This document shows positions 15,503 to 21,296 of a stretch of 21,296 bases of DNA, piece by piece. Both the position numbers and the translations under genes were made by a program. This DNA is from Bacillota bacterium (lineage in GTDB: Bacteria; Bacillota_C; Negativicutes; JAEYSJ01): positions 1 to 21,296 of the forward strand of contig JAEYSJ010000101.1 in NCBI GenBank assembly GCA_023434855.1, read 5' to 3'. The notes under the pieces are model-generated. The model was not told the origin of the DNA and made no database searches. It saw only the letters and a program-made list of their open reading frames with translations. The stretch's first letter is position 1; each line of letters opens with the position of its first letter.

Positions 15503-15574
15503 GTATATATCCTTCTCCTCTGGCCAATAGCAAAATATCACCTTTCAAATTAGCAACTAATTTTTTATAAAAAA

Positions 15575-15601
15575 CAGGAAACCAACATTACTGTGTCGAA
15601 A
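15575..15601 (+). promoter_or_regulatory. Candidate sigma-H-type promoter of the small plus-strand gene
   Basis: ACAGGAAA (AGGA at 15576-15579), 18 bases, then GTCGAAA (GAAA at 15598-15601, one mismatch to GAAT). The transcript would begin near 15609, about 34 bases before the GTG at 15643. The -10 part also spells TGTCGAA, the Spo0A-box core (15594-15600), so either or both readings are possible. Confidence 0.45.
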
Positions 15602-15642
15602 AAACTTATGAATAATACTATTACTAAGGACGGTGGACTTTT

Positions 15643-15864
15643 GTGAGTATAGGCTATACTCGTAAAGAGCTTGGCAAATTACATAAGCAATTTTACGAGG
15701 AAAGATTCGAAAAAAATACTGAAAAGGAGGCGTTTCAGCGGGCCCTTATGTCCATGATTAAAGGACTGCTGGATGTCATTGACGCCAACAACCGTAGGAT
15801 AGAGGAAGATATTAAAGCATTATCGAAAAAAAACCAAGTTATCGAAAAAACCCCTACCGAATAG
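15643..15864 (+). CDS. Small charged helical protein, unrecognised
   Basis: A 73-residue protein, the only plus-strand gene in the left 20 kb. Start: GTG at 15643 with GGACGGTGGA upstream. It begins MSIGYTRKELGKLHKQFYEE and is predicted to be helical throughout, with many Lys and Glu residues, no cysteine and no membrane segment. I do not recognise the family. Support for being real: a ribosome binding site, a sigma-H-like promoter at a good distance and a terminator whose left arm is built into its last codons. It is divergent from cbiA and convergent with the RND pump operon. A small sporulation or stationary-phase protein is a guess from the promoter only. Confidence 0.65.
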   Translation: MSIGYTRKELGKLHKQFYEERFEKNTEKEAFQRALMSMIKGLLDVIDANNRRIEEDIKALSKKNQVIEKTPTE

Positions 15865-15873
15865 GGGTTTTTT
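15845..15873. terminator. Bidirectional terminator between the small gene and the RND operon
   Basis: A perfect 12-bp inverted repeat: six A, CCCCTA (15845-15856), five-base loop, TAGGGG and six T (15862-15873). It works in both directions, since each strand ends in a T run. It overlaps the last codons and stop of the plus-strand gene and lies 6 bases beyond the stop of the minus-strand pump gene. Confidence 0.9.
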
Positions 15874-15878
15874 CTTAT

Positions 15879-18800
15879 TTAAACGTTTTTTTCTACCGGT
15901 TGACGCTTAGTCCGAAGCCGATAATTACGCCAAGCCAACTGCAAATCATCCATAAAGACATATACCTGCGGCACTACTACTAATGTTAATATAGTGGAAG
16001 TAATCAATCCGCCAACAACAACAACCCCCATTGAAGAACGCAATTCAGCGCCTGCACCCATTCCCAATGCAACCGGCAACATCCCCAAAATCATTGCCGC
16101 GGTAGTCATAAGGATTGGGCGAAGACGGATTGTACCCGCCTGAACCAAAGCTTCTTCCCGTGAAAGACCATCCCGCTCCCTGAGAGTATTAGTATAATCA
16201 ACTAACAATATCGCATTTTTGGCAACAAGCCCCATTAGCATTATAACCCCAATAAGACTCATAATGTTAATTGTCTTGGCACCAATCAACAGGCCTAAAA
16301 TAGCACCAATCATGGAAAAAGGCAATGAAAGCATAATCGTAAAAGGATGAATAAAACTTTCAAACTGAGCCGCCAGCACCATATAAATCAAGATAACTGC
16401 AATAACCAAAGCCCGGGCGATTTCTTTAAAAGAGTCATTCATGGTACGAGTCGACCCGACAAATTTATAATGATAGCCCATGGGAAAATTCATTTGAGCA
16501 AGTTCATTTTGGGTGGCCTTGATAATATCGCCAGCCGAAACTCCCATATTATTGGCATAAACAATAATTTCCCGTTGACGGTCTTCCCGGTCAATCTCAG
16601 TAGGCCCGGAAGTAAACTTAACCTGAGCAACATCGCCGACTCGTATCTGGGTGCCGGATTTTGCAGACACACGTAAATTGGCAACATCTTCAGCACTTAA
16701 CCGCAGCTCATCCTTCAGCCGTATCCGAATATCATAATCTTTATCGCCGACCCGGTAACGGTTGGCTGTAGTATTGCCCGCAAAAGCTGTTTGGACAACA
16801 TAGCCGATTGTATCGGCAGATACACCGGCCTGCCCGGCCTTGGCACGATCAAGAACAACTTGAATTTCCGGTTCATAATCACTGGCAGAAGTATCGACAT
16901 CTGATGCACCGTCTACTTTACGCAATCTCTCCGCCAATTCTTGCGACAACTGCAGCAATATGTGCATATCGTCTCCTTGAATACCCACTTGAACCGGACG
17001 ATTATCACCCCGGCCGCCGCTAGATGAAGATGGTATAATGGATATTTTTAAGCCTGTATAATTACGAAACTGTATGCGCAAATCGTCCATAATTTGCATC
17101 ATTGTCCGGCTGCGATCACCGGCATCCTTTAGTTTTACTCCAATAATCGCCTTATTTACAGGATTGCGGGAGTACCCTATACTCAAAAAAGCCGTGCGTG
17201 TTTCCGGCAAAGATAGCACCGTTTGTTCAAGCGGTTTAGCCATCTCTTGCATGCATTCAATGGAAGTCCCCGGTGGAGCGGTTAAAAAAATGCTAAATTC
17301 GCCGGAATCATAAGTAGGTTGGAATTCAAAACCAAGCAGTGGTATAAACAAAAAATTAATGACCAGGGAAATAACGGCAATTCCTACAATTAACAGCGGG
17401 TGTTTTAATGACCATTGCAGAAAATCGCGGTAATTGTCCCGGACAAAAACAAATCCATTTTCCCATTTATCTAAAAGCTTCTGAATGAAATTATTAATTA
17501 TTGTCAATAAATTGGAACGTCCTGATGCCAATTCTCCCGCTGGCTGCAGCCACCTGGCTGATAGCATGGGTGTCAGAGTGAAAGCGATAAATAAAGAAAA
17601 CGTTACGGCAAAAGCAATCGTTAGCCCAAACTGGCGAAAAAACATACCAATTACTTCGCCCATTGAACCAACAGGTACAAAAACTGCTAAAATGGACAGC
17701 GTTGTAGCCAAAACCGCCAGAGATATTTCAGCAGTACCAGACAGTGCAGCCTCAGCCGGCGATACTCCTTCTTCCACGTGTCGATGAATATTTTCCACAA
17801 CTACGATAGCATCATCAATAAGAATACCGACCGCCAAACTCAATCCCATTAATGACATATTGTTCAGCGTAAAGTTAGCGACCTTCATAATGGAGAAGGT
17901 GGCAATGACCGAGGTAGGGATAGCCAGTGCCCCTATCATTGTTGCCCTGGTATCGCGTAAGAACAGAAAAACAATTAGTACCGCCAGAATACCACCTAAA
18001 ACCAATGAATTTTGGACATCTTCCACATTACTTTTGATGTATAGCGAGCCATCACGCACAACCGTGATTTTTACATCATTGGGCAGCTCACTTTTAATTT
18101 TCTCCATTTCATCCTTTACCGCATCAGACACAGCAACGGTATTAGTGCCAGACTGTTTCTGCACTGCGACCACAACTGACGGCACACCCTCTGTGCGGGC
18201 ATAAGTTCGTTCTTCCGCCCAGGAATCCCGTATATCAGCCACGTCCCGCAATAATACCACATGATCATTTATATTGGCGACAGCAATACTGCCTATTTCC
18301 TCCACACTTTGAAATTGCCCAAGGGTACGGACAACAATTTCAAACCCTTTTTCTTTTACATAACCACCGGGAGTATTGGTATTAGCATTATTAACAGTAC
18401 TAATAACCTGATCCAATGTTAATCCAAAGGCATCCAGCCGGCGCGGATCAACACTGACTTGAATTTCCCGGTCGCCCCCCCCAAAAATGCCTACATCGCC
18501 AACACCATCTAACTGTTGCAGCCTTTGTTTTATTATATCAGTAGCCATTTTACGAATCTCACCGCGCGATCGTTGCTCTGAAGATAAACTATAATACACA
18601 ACCGGCGATGCGGTCACATCAATACGTTGTGTAACCGGTTCATCAATTTGATCCGGCAAAGCTTTGCGAATACCACCGACTTTTTCCCGGACATCGGCAG
18701 CTGCCATCCGTGGATCAGTCCCCAGCACAAACTCTATAGTTACCTGTGCCAGACCTGCCCGTGATATTGATGTAATTGTTTTGATACCTGAAACAGCACT

Positions 18801-19013
18801 GGCGGCATCTTCAATCGGCTTTGCCACCAAATTCTCCATTTCCTCCGGTGAAGCGCCTGTCCAGGTAACAAGCACAGATACAAAAGGGTAATCAACATCA
18901 GGCAACAAATCAACGCCTAAACGCGGTAATGATGACAAACCGAATACCACCAGAACAAACGCCAGCATTGTAGTAAAAACCGGCCTTTTTATAAAAACTT
19001 GCAAAAAACTCAT
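15879..19013 (-). CDS. RND multidrug efflux transporter (AcrB/MexB, HAE1-like)
   Basis: A 1044-residue inner-membrane proton antiporter, full length for the family. It starts MSFLQVFIKRPVFTTMLAFV (first membrane helix), followed by a large periplasmic loop. The TM4 proton-relay pair is D400-D401 in GILIDDAIVVVENIHRH and the TM10 lysine is K932 in GLVAKNAILLVDYT. The two homologous halves, each with six membrane helices and a porter loop, are evident. It would form the trimeric pump of a tripartite system exporting drugs or other amphiphiles through an outer-membrane channel. Start: ATG at 19013, overlapping the adaptor gene stop (ATGA). No TolC-type gene is adjacent; the operon ends in the terminator at 15845-15873, so the channel must be encoded elsewhere. 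Substrates are unknown. Confidence 0.95.
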   Translation of the reverse strand: MSFLQVFIKRPVFTTMLAFVLVVFGLSSLPRLGVDLLPDVDYPFVSVLVTWTGASPEEMENLVAKPIEDAASAVSGIKTITSISRAGLAQVTIEFVLGTDPRMAAADVREKVGGIRKALPDQIDEPVTQRIDVTASPVVYYSLSSEQRSRGEIRKMATDIIKQRLQQLDGVGDVGIFGGGDREIQVSVDPRRLDAFGLTLDQVISTVNNANTNTPGGYVKEKGFEIVVRTLGQFQSVEEIGSIAVANINDHVVLLRDVADIRDSWAEERTYARTEGVPSVVVAVQKQSGTNTVAVSDAVKDEMEKIKSELPNDVKITVVRDGSLYIKSNVEDVQNSLVLGGILAVLIVFLFLRDTRATMIGALAIPTSVIATFSIMKVANFTLNNMSLMGLSLAVGILIDDAIVVVENIHRHVEEGVSPAEAALSGTAEISLAVLATTLSILAVFVPVGSMGEVIGMFFRQFGLTIAFAVTFSLFIAFTLTPMLSARWLQPAGELASGRSNLLTIINNFIQKLLDKWENGFVFVRDNYRDFLQWSLKHPLLIVGIAVISLVINFLFIPLLGFEFQPTYDSGEFSIFLTAPPGTSIECMQEMAKPLEQTVLSLPETRTAFLSIGYSRNPVNKAIIGVKLKDAGDRSRTMMQIMDDLRIQFRNYTGLKISIIPSSSSGGRGDNRPVQVGIQGDDMHILLQLSQELAERLRKVDGASDVDTSASDYEPEIQVVLDRAKAGQAGVSADTIGYVVQTAFAGNTTANRYRVGDKDYDIRIRLKDELRLSAEDVANLRVSAKSGTQIRVGDVAQVKFTSGPTEIDREDRQREIIVYANNMGVSAGDIIKATQNELAQMNFPMGYHYKFVGSTRTMNDSFKEIARALVIAVILIYMVLAAQFESFIHPFTIMLSLPFSMIGAILGLLIGAKTINIMSLIGVIMLMGLVAKNAILLVDYTNTLRERDGLSREEALVQAGTIRLRPILMTTAAMILGMLPVALGMGAGAELRSSMGVVVVGGLITSTILTLVVVPQVYVFMDDLQLAWRNYRLRTKRQPVEKNV

Positions 19014-20137
19014 AATTGGCCGGCCTCCCGTGTTGCTGCTACTGTAACTTTTGAGCCATCACGTATCGTATTTTGGCCTGCTACCACAATAAGATCACCG
19101 GCGGCCAAGCCGGACAATACTTCAGCCCAGCCGTCACCTACATAACCTACCTGCAGTTTACGCTGAACTACCTGGTCACCTGATACTACAAATACCGTCC
19201 GTTGATCTTCAAAAAGGACCAAAGCGGCTTCCGGAACAACTACGGCATCTGTATGTTCTTTACCCTTAACACATACCTTGGCGGTAAGACCGGAAAGTAA
19301 ATTATTCTGTTTATTATCCAGACTTACTTCCACCGTAAAAGTTCGGGCAGGCACTGCCGCCGCCGGAGAAATTTTAGTGATTGTACCATTAAAAGGCTTA
19401 CTGGACAACGCTTCAATTAATACCTGAGCATTATCACCTAGTTTCACTTGTGTAACTTGTCCTTCACCTACTATTGCCTTGGCAAGCATCACGCTGGTAT
19501 CAGCAATATTAAAGATTGCAGTGCCGGCCTTGGCATAATCACCTGCCTGCAGGTAGCGCTTAATGACTGTGCCGTTATGAGGTGTTACTACCGCGGTATT
19601 GCCTAGTCTCGCTTGAAGATACCCTATATTTCCTTGATTCGACCGAACTTGTCCCTCCAAATTTGCGACCTTAGAAGCGGCAGCCTCGTATTGCTGCTGG
19701 GAAATGGCTCCCTGAGCCAGTAAACTGCCGGCTCTTGCCAGATCAGCCCTGGCCTGTGCCAAGTCTGCCTGCACTGAATATAAAGAACCTTGCGCCTGGG
19801 TTACCTGTGCCGCAAATTCCGTATTCTCCAGACTTGCTACTATTTGCCCCGCAGAAACTTGTTGTCCTTCATCTGTATATAATTCTCCTATTCGACCATC
19901 TACTTTAGGACTAATATCCGAATACCAAACAGGTTCTAAAGATGCAGTGAAGGTAAATACTGGTATTACTTTTTTGCTAAAAACCGGCATGACTTCAACC
20001 GTAGATACCCTTCCACGCGTAAGAGCCGCGGCCTTTTCTTTTGATATTTGAATGTTTCTGTAAATGTTAAAGCCAACGAATCCCGTGATAATTACAAATA
20101 CAGCAATGATACCAAATAAGATCTTTTTTCTCCTCAC
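19010..20137 (-). CDS. RND efflux periplasmic adaptor (membrane fusion protein)
   Basis: A 375-residue HlyD/AcrA-type adaptor linking the RND pump to an outer-membrane channel. After Arg/Lys residues comes one N-terminal membrane helix (about 5-25, ILFGIIAVFVIITGFVGF); there is no lipobox, so it is anchored by the helix. Then a biotinyl-lipoyl half (VDGRIGELYTDEGQQVSAGQ), an alpha-helical hairpin (about 105-165, Gln/Ala-rich), the second lipoyl half (AVVTPHNGTVIKRYLQAGDY), a beta barrel and a C-terminal membrane-proximal domain. The frame is open to a TTG at 20161, but GTG at 20137 has AGGAAG six bases upstream and is preferred. It is coupled to the pump gene by a 4-base overlap. The upstream region holds a sigma-H-like promoter and a TetR-type palindrome. 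Confidence 0.9.
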   Translation of the reverse strand: MRRKKILFGIIAVFVIITGFVGFNIYRNIQISKEKAAALTRGRVSTVEVMPVFSKKVIPVFTFTASLEPVWYSDISPKVDGRIGELYTDEGQQVSAGQIVASLENTEFAAQVTQAQGSLYSVQADLAQARADLARAGSLLAQGAISQQQYEAAASKVANLEGQVRSNQGNIGYLQARLGNTAVVTPHNGTVIKRYLQAGDYAKAGTAIFNIADTSVMLAKAIVGEGQVTQVKLGDNAQVLIEALSSKPFNGTITKISPAAAVPARTFTVEVSLDNKQNNLLSGLTAKVCVKGKEHTDAVVVPEAALVLFEDQRTVFVVSGDQVVQRKLQVGYVGDGWAEVLSGLAAGDLIVVAGQNTIRDGSKVTVAATREAGQL

Positions 20138-20178
20138 TACGGTCTTCCTTTCCTCATCCAAATTAGCTTCACTACATA

Positions 20179-20190
20179 GACTGATCAGTC
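20179..20190. promoter_or_regulatory. TetR-family-type operator palindrome upstream of the RND operon
   Basis: A perfect 12-bp palindrome, GACTGATCAGTC. ACTGATCAGT cores of this kind are common in operators of TetR-family repressors of efflux pumps. It lies just downstream of the predicted transcription start (about 20203) and upstream of the adaptor start, where a bound repressor would block the polymerase. No TetR gene is in the window. Confidence 0.55.
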
Positions 20191-20210
20191 AATACACATG
20201 CTTACAATTA

Positions 20211-20236
20211 ATTCTACACAGAAAAAAAAGTTCCTG
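20211..20236 (-). promoter_or_regulatory. Candidate sigma-H-type promoter of the RND operon
   Basis: Minus strand AACAGGAAC (AGGA at 20232-20235), 17 bases, GTAGAAT (20211-20217), a full match to the RnnGAAT -10 consensus. It has the same spacing as the HD-GYP promoter candidate and the recalled spoVG promoter. The leader to the GTG at 20137 would be about 66 bases and includes the TetR-type palindrome. Confidence 0.5.
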
Positions 20237-20240
20237 TTAG

Positions 20241-20262
20241 AGTGTGTTTCAAAAAACACACT
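20241..20262. repeat. Perfect 9-bp inverted repeat, AT-rich
   Basis: Arms AGTGTGTTT and AAACACACT around a four-base loop. It has no T run on either side, so it is a poor terminator. It could be an operator dyad, a relic of an element end, or a barrier between the divergent units. Confidence 0.5.
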
Positions 20263-20281
20263 TTCCTTAAAGTTTTTTAAA

Positions 20282-20390
20282 ACTGTTACAAGATGCCCAG
20301 ATACTAGGCACCCAGGAAGCCGCAAAGCTAGGGAGTACCTAGTTTATACGTTGAACAAGCGTACGACGTATATGGGTATTTTGTAACAGT
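20282..20390 (+). repeat. 109-bp element with 18-bp terminal inverted repeats; possible structured RNA or MITE
   Basis: The ends ACTGTTACAAGATGCCCA (20282-20299) and TGGGTATTTTGTAACAGT (20373-20390) pair over all 18 positions, using two G-U pairs if read as plus-strand RNA; the minus strand would have A-C mismatches there. Inside are two more stems: ACTAGG/CCTAGT (20303-20308 with 20338-20343), enclosing CCC/GGG and AGC/GCT, and TATACGT/ACGTATA (20345-20351 with 20366-20372). Together they make a three-way junction. The inner GCAAAGCTAGGG recalls c-di-GMP-I riboswitch wording, but the rest does not fit. No target-site duplication is seen. It could be a mobile repeat (MITE) or a small RNA. Confidence 0.6.
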
Positions 20391-20400
20391 CTCTGTTACA
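20382..20400. repeat. TGTAACAG palindrome overlapping the element's right end
   Basis: TGTAACAG, three bases, CTGTTACA: a perfect 8-bp dyad. Its left half is part of the terminal repeat of the 109-bp element, so CTGTTACA or its complement occurs three times within 120 bases (20283, 20382, 20393). It may be a regulator site or a repeat remnant. Confidence 0.5.
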
Positions 20401-20515
20401 TTTACTCAAGTTCTTCTCCGGGAAGTAAGAATTTATATATCGATTTGCCTGGTCATTCCATGGAAGTTTATCATTACATAATTTGTATTTTATGCACAAA
20501 TGTTGTTGACACAAT

Positions 20516-20524
20516 CATATTATA
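20516..20524 (+). promoter_or_regulatory. Possible sigma-K/E-like -10 of the Cys-rich gene
   Basis: CATATTATA fits the CATAnnnTA -10 pattern of mother-cell sporulation promoters, with CACA (20495-20498) 17 bases upstream as a loose -35. A perfect TTGACA (20506-20511) is also present but has no good -10 at standard spacing. It is a weak call on an AT-rich background. Confidence 0.25.
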
Positions 20525-20582
20525 TTTTAAAGAACTATGTGAATAACTTCAATAAATTAATTTGAAGGAGAGAAGGACTGTA

Positions 20583-21089
20583 ATGGAAAGAGAAAATAAA
20601 AAGAACGATTTATGCGGATGCTACTGTTTAAAATTCTCTACTGCCCCTGCAAATCGCCCACCGGCCATAGACGCGAATTTTTGGGCGCAGGCAACGGCCA
20701 CAGGCGAGGTATGTGGAGAAGGATGCGAAGGATATATAGAAGTATCTGCGAAAGGACTAATACCGTTAGGTGTCTACACGTTATGGTTTATGACAGATAA
20801 AGGACCTTTTCCGGCTGCTCCGCTGAATGCCAACTATGGGTCCGATGGATATGATCCCAACAGGCTTGTTGTAAACAGCAACGGTGTGTTAAATTATTAT
20901 GTTGCCCCCCTTGACTACAATCCTTTTAAAGGCATACCCATTCTGGGTGGTTGTGCTAAAGTCCAAGGCGTATCAATAGCCTTTAATAGCGATAGAACAA
21001 CACACGGATTATCTCCCGGGACGCCGAACGTTACTTTTTTCGAGCAATTAATAGCGCAATTTGGTATCCGTAATGAAGGTTCAAAATAA
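20583..21089 (+). CDS. Unrecognised 168-residue Cys-rich protein
   Basis: I do not recognise this family. Start: ATG at 20583 after AAGGAGAGAAGG; the TTG seven codons upstream lies on the ribosome binding site itself and is rejected. There is no signal peptide or membrane segment. The N-terminus holds a CxCxC cluster (Cys11, 13, 15), then C44xxxC48, and Cys124 is alone. The middle (about 40-135) alternates hydrophobic and polar residues, with GYIEVSAKGLIPLGVYTLWF and GVLNYYVAPL, suggesting a beta-sandwich. The tail has RTTHGLSPGTPNVTFFEQL (His141). The Cys clusters may bind metal or form disulfides in a spore or extracellular layer; this is a guess. It is a single gene, divergent from the pump operon, with a strong terminator. 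Confidence 0.8.
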   Translation: MERENKKNDLCGCYCLKFSTAPANRPPAIDANFWAQATATGEVCGEGCEGYIEVSAKGLIPLGVYTLWFMTDKGPFPAAPLNANYGSDGYDPNRLVVNSNGVLNYYVAPLDYNPFKGIPILGGCAKVQGVSIAFNSDRTTHGLSPGTPNVTFFEQLIAQFGIRNEGSK

Positions 21090-21097
21090 CAAATGCT

Positions 21098-21147
21098 AAG
21101 AGGCCATCTAAAAAGCTGAATTATCTTTTTAGATGGCCTCTTTTTTT
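21098..21147 (+). terminator. Strong rho-independent terminator of the Cys-rich gene
   Basis: A stem of 16 perfect pairs (arms 21100-21115 and 21125-21140, nine-base loop), extendable by two A-T pairs, is followed by seven T. It is 10-60 bases after the stop codon. On the minus strand no T run follows, so it acts mainly for the plus strand. Confidence 0.92.
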
Positions 21148-21296
21148 CCTACCGGCAACTGGATATCCTCCCAGGCCGTTTCCACGGAGACCGTCGATAG
21201 CACCCCATCTGCTTCGTTGTCGCTGCGAGCGCTCCCTCCAACCGTGCGCTCTCGTAGTAAGTATACCTCTAAAGAGGATTCCCTCCGTCTTAGCAG
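21129..21296 (-). other. GC-richer right edge with an open minus-strand frame (possible 3' end of a gene or element)
   Basis: From 21151 to the edge the DNA is about 58% GC, clearly above the rest of the window. The minus strand is open for 55 codons from the edge to a TAA at 21129-21131. It reads Arg-rich, then SVETAWEDIQLPVGKKEAI, with the last codons inside the terminator stem. Inverted repeats occur here too (21227-21232 with 21246-21251; 21266-21270 with 21273-21277). It could be the tail of a transposon protein such as TnpB, or a non-coding repeat. Openness over 55 codons can arise by chance. Confidence 0.3.

Larger units (their letters stand above)
20138..20582. other. Divergent intergenic region between the RND operon and the Cys-rich gene
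   Basis: A gene-free stretch of 445 bases. It holds the pump leader with the TetR-type palindrome, the pump's candidate sigma-H-like promoter, a 9-bp-stem hairpin, a 109-bp inverted-repeat element, an extra TGTAACAG palindrome, and the promoter region and ribosome binding site (AAGGAGAGAAGG) of the Cys-rich gene. The sub-features are listed separately. Confidence 0.8.

Noticed and set aside
15547..15563. AAATTAG/CTAATTT inverted repeat as a terminator
   Set aside because: The stem has almost no GC pairs and no gene ends there on the plus strand.
15503..15642. Cobalamin riboswitch in front of cbiA
   Set aside because: The gap is too short and has no B12-box-like sequence.
20301..20345. c-di-GMP-I (GEMM) riboswitch
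   Set aside because: GCAAAGCTAGGG recalls the motif, but the GAAA-tetraloop hairpin and the GGCAAACC part are absent, and the gene's likely promoter and RBS lie further downstream.
20506..20511. Perfect TTGACA as a sigma-A -35 for the Cys-rich gene
   Set aside because: No acceptable -10 lies 16-18 bases downstream; kept only as a note.
1..21296. CRISPR array, tRNA, rRNA, phage or plasmid modules
   Set aside because: No regularly spaced repeats, no tRNA or rRNA signatures and no integrase, capsid or replication genes were seen.

Overview
The window reads as chromosomal DNA of an anaerobic, spore-forming, Gram-negative-type Firmicute (class Negativicutes, Sporomusaceae-like). This is inferred from several signs together: AT-leaning DNA with strong AGGAGG-type ribosome binding sites, a ferredoxin-dependent 2-oxoacid oxidoreductase, candidate sigma-H promoters, and two systems that need an outer membrane (an AcrB-type RND pump and ArnT-type lipid A glycosyltransferases). 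No rRNA, tRNA, CRISPR array or intact transposon was seen. Almost all genes lie on the minus strand.

From left to right (transcription runs right to left): (1) 1-691 holds the start of a kor/vor operon, with its promoter, the ferredoxin-like delta subunit and the 5' part of the alpha subunit. (2) 695-6811 is a five-gene envelope-glycan cluster: ChbG/YdjC-family deacetylase, LPG-synthase-TM-type membrane protein, NAD-dependent sugar epimerase and two tandem ArnT-like (GT83/PMT_2) glycosyltransferases. By analogy with the Francisella NaxD/FlmK route it could put an N-deacetylated hexosamine on lipid A. A 130-bp gap inside it carries what looks like the relic 3' end of an IS200/IS605 TnpB element. 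(3) 6965-8968 is a solitary adenine-N6 DNA methyltransferase with a hairpin at its ribosome binding site. (4) 9099-10576 is folE2-queC, for 7-deazaguanine (queuosine precursor) synthesis. (5) 10756-12051 is a c-di-GMP phosphodiesterase of HD-GYP type with its terminator and a candidate sigma-H-like promoter. (6) 12184-15502 is larC (nickel-pincer cofactor), an unknown helical protein and cbiA (cobyrinate a,c-diamide synthase). (7) 15575-15873 is a small plus-strand gene with a sigma-H-like promoter, sharing a bidirectional terminator with the pump. (8) 15879-20236 is an RND pump operon (adaptor, then transporter) with a sigma-H-like promoter and a TetR-type palindrome in its leader. (9) 20237-20582 is a structured intergenic region with a 109-bp inverted-repeat element. 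(10) 20583-21147 is an unrecognised Cys-rich protein gene with a strong terminator, followed by GC-richer DNA of unknown nature at the right edge.

The most interesting points are the predicted lipid A hexosamine-modification cluster, the three matching sigma-H-like promoters with the stacked TetR-type operator on the pump operon, the 20282-20390 element whose paired ends favour a plus-strand RNA, and the TnpB/omega-RNA-like relic. All function calls rest on reading the translated sequence and recalled family knowledge; no database search was run.
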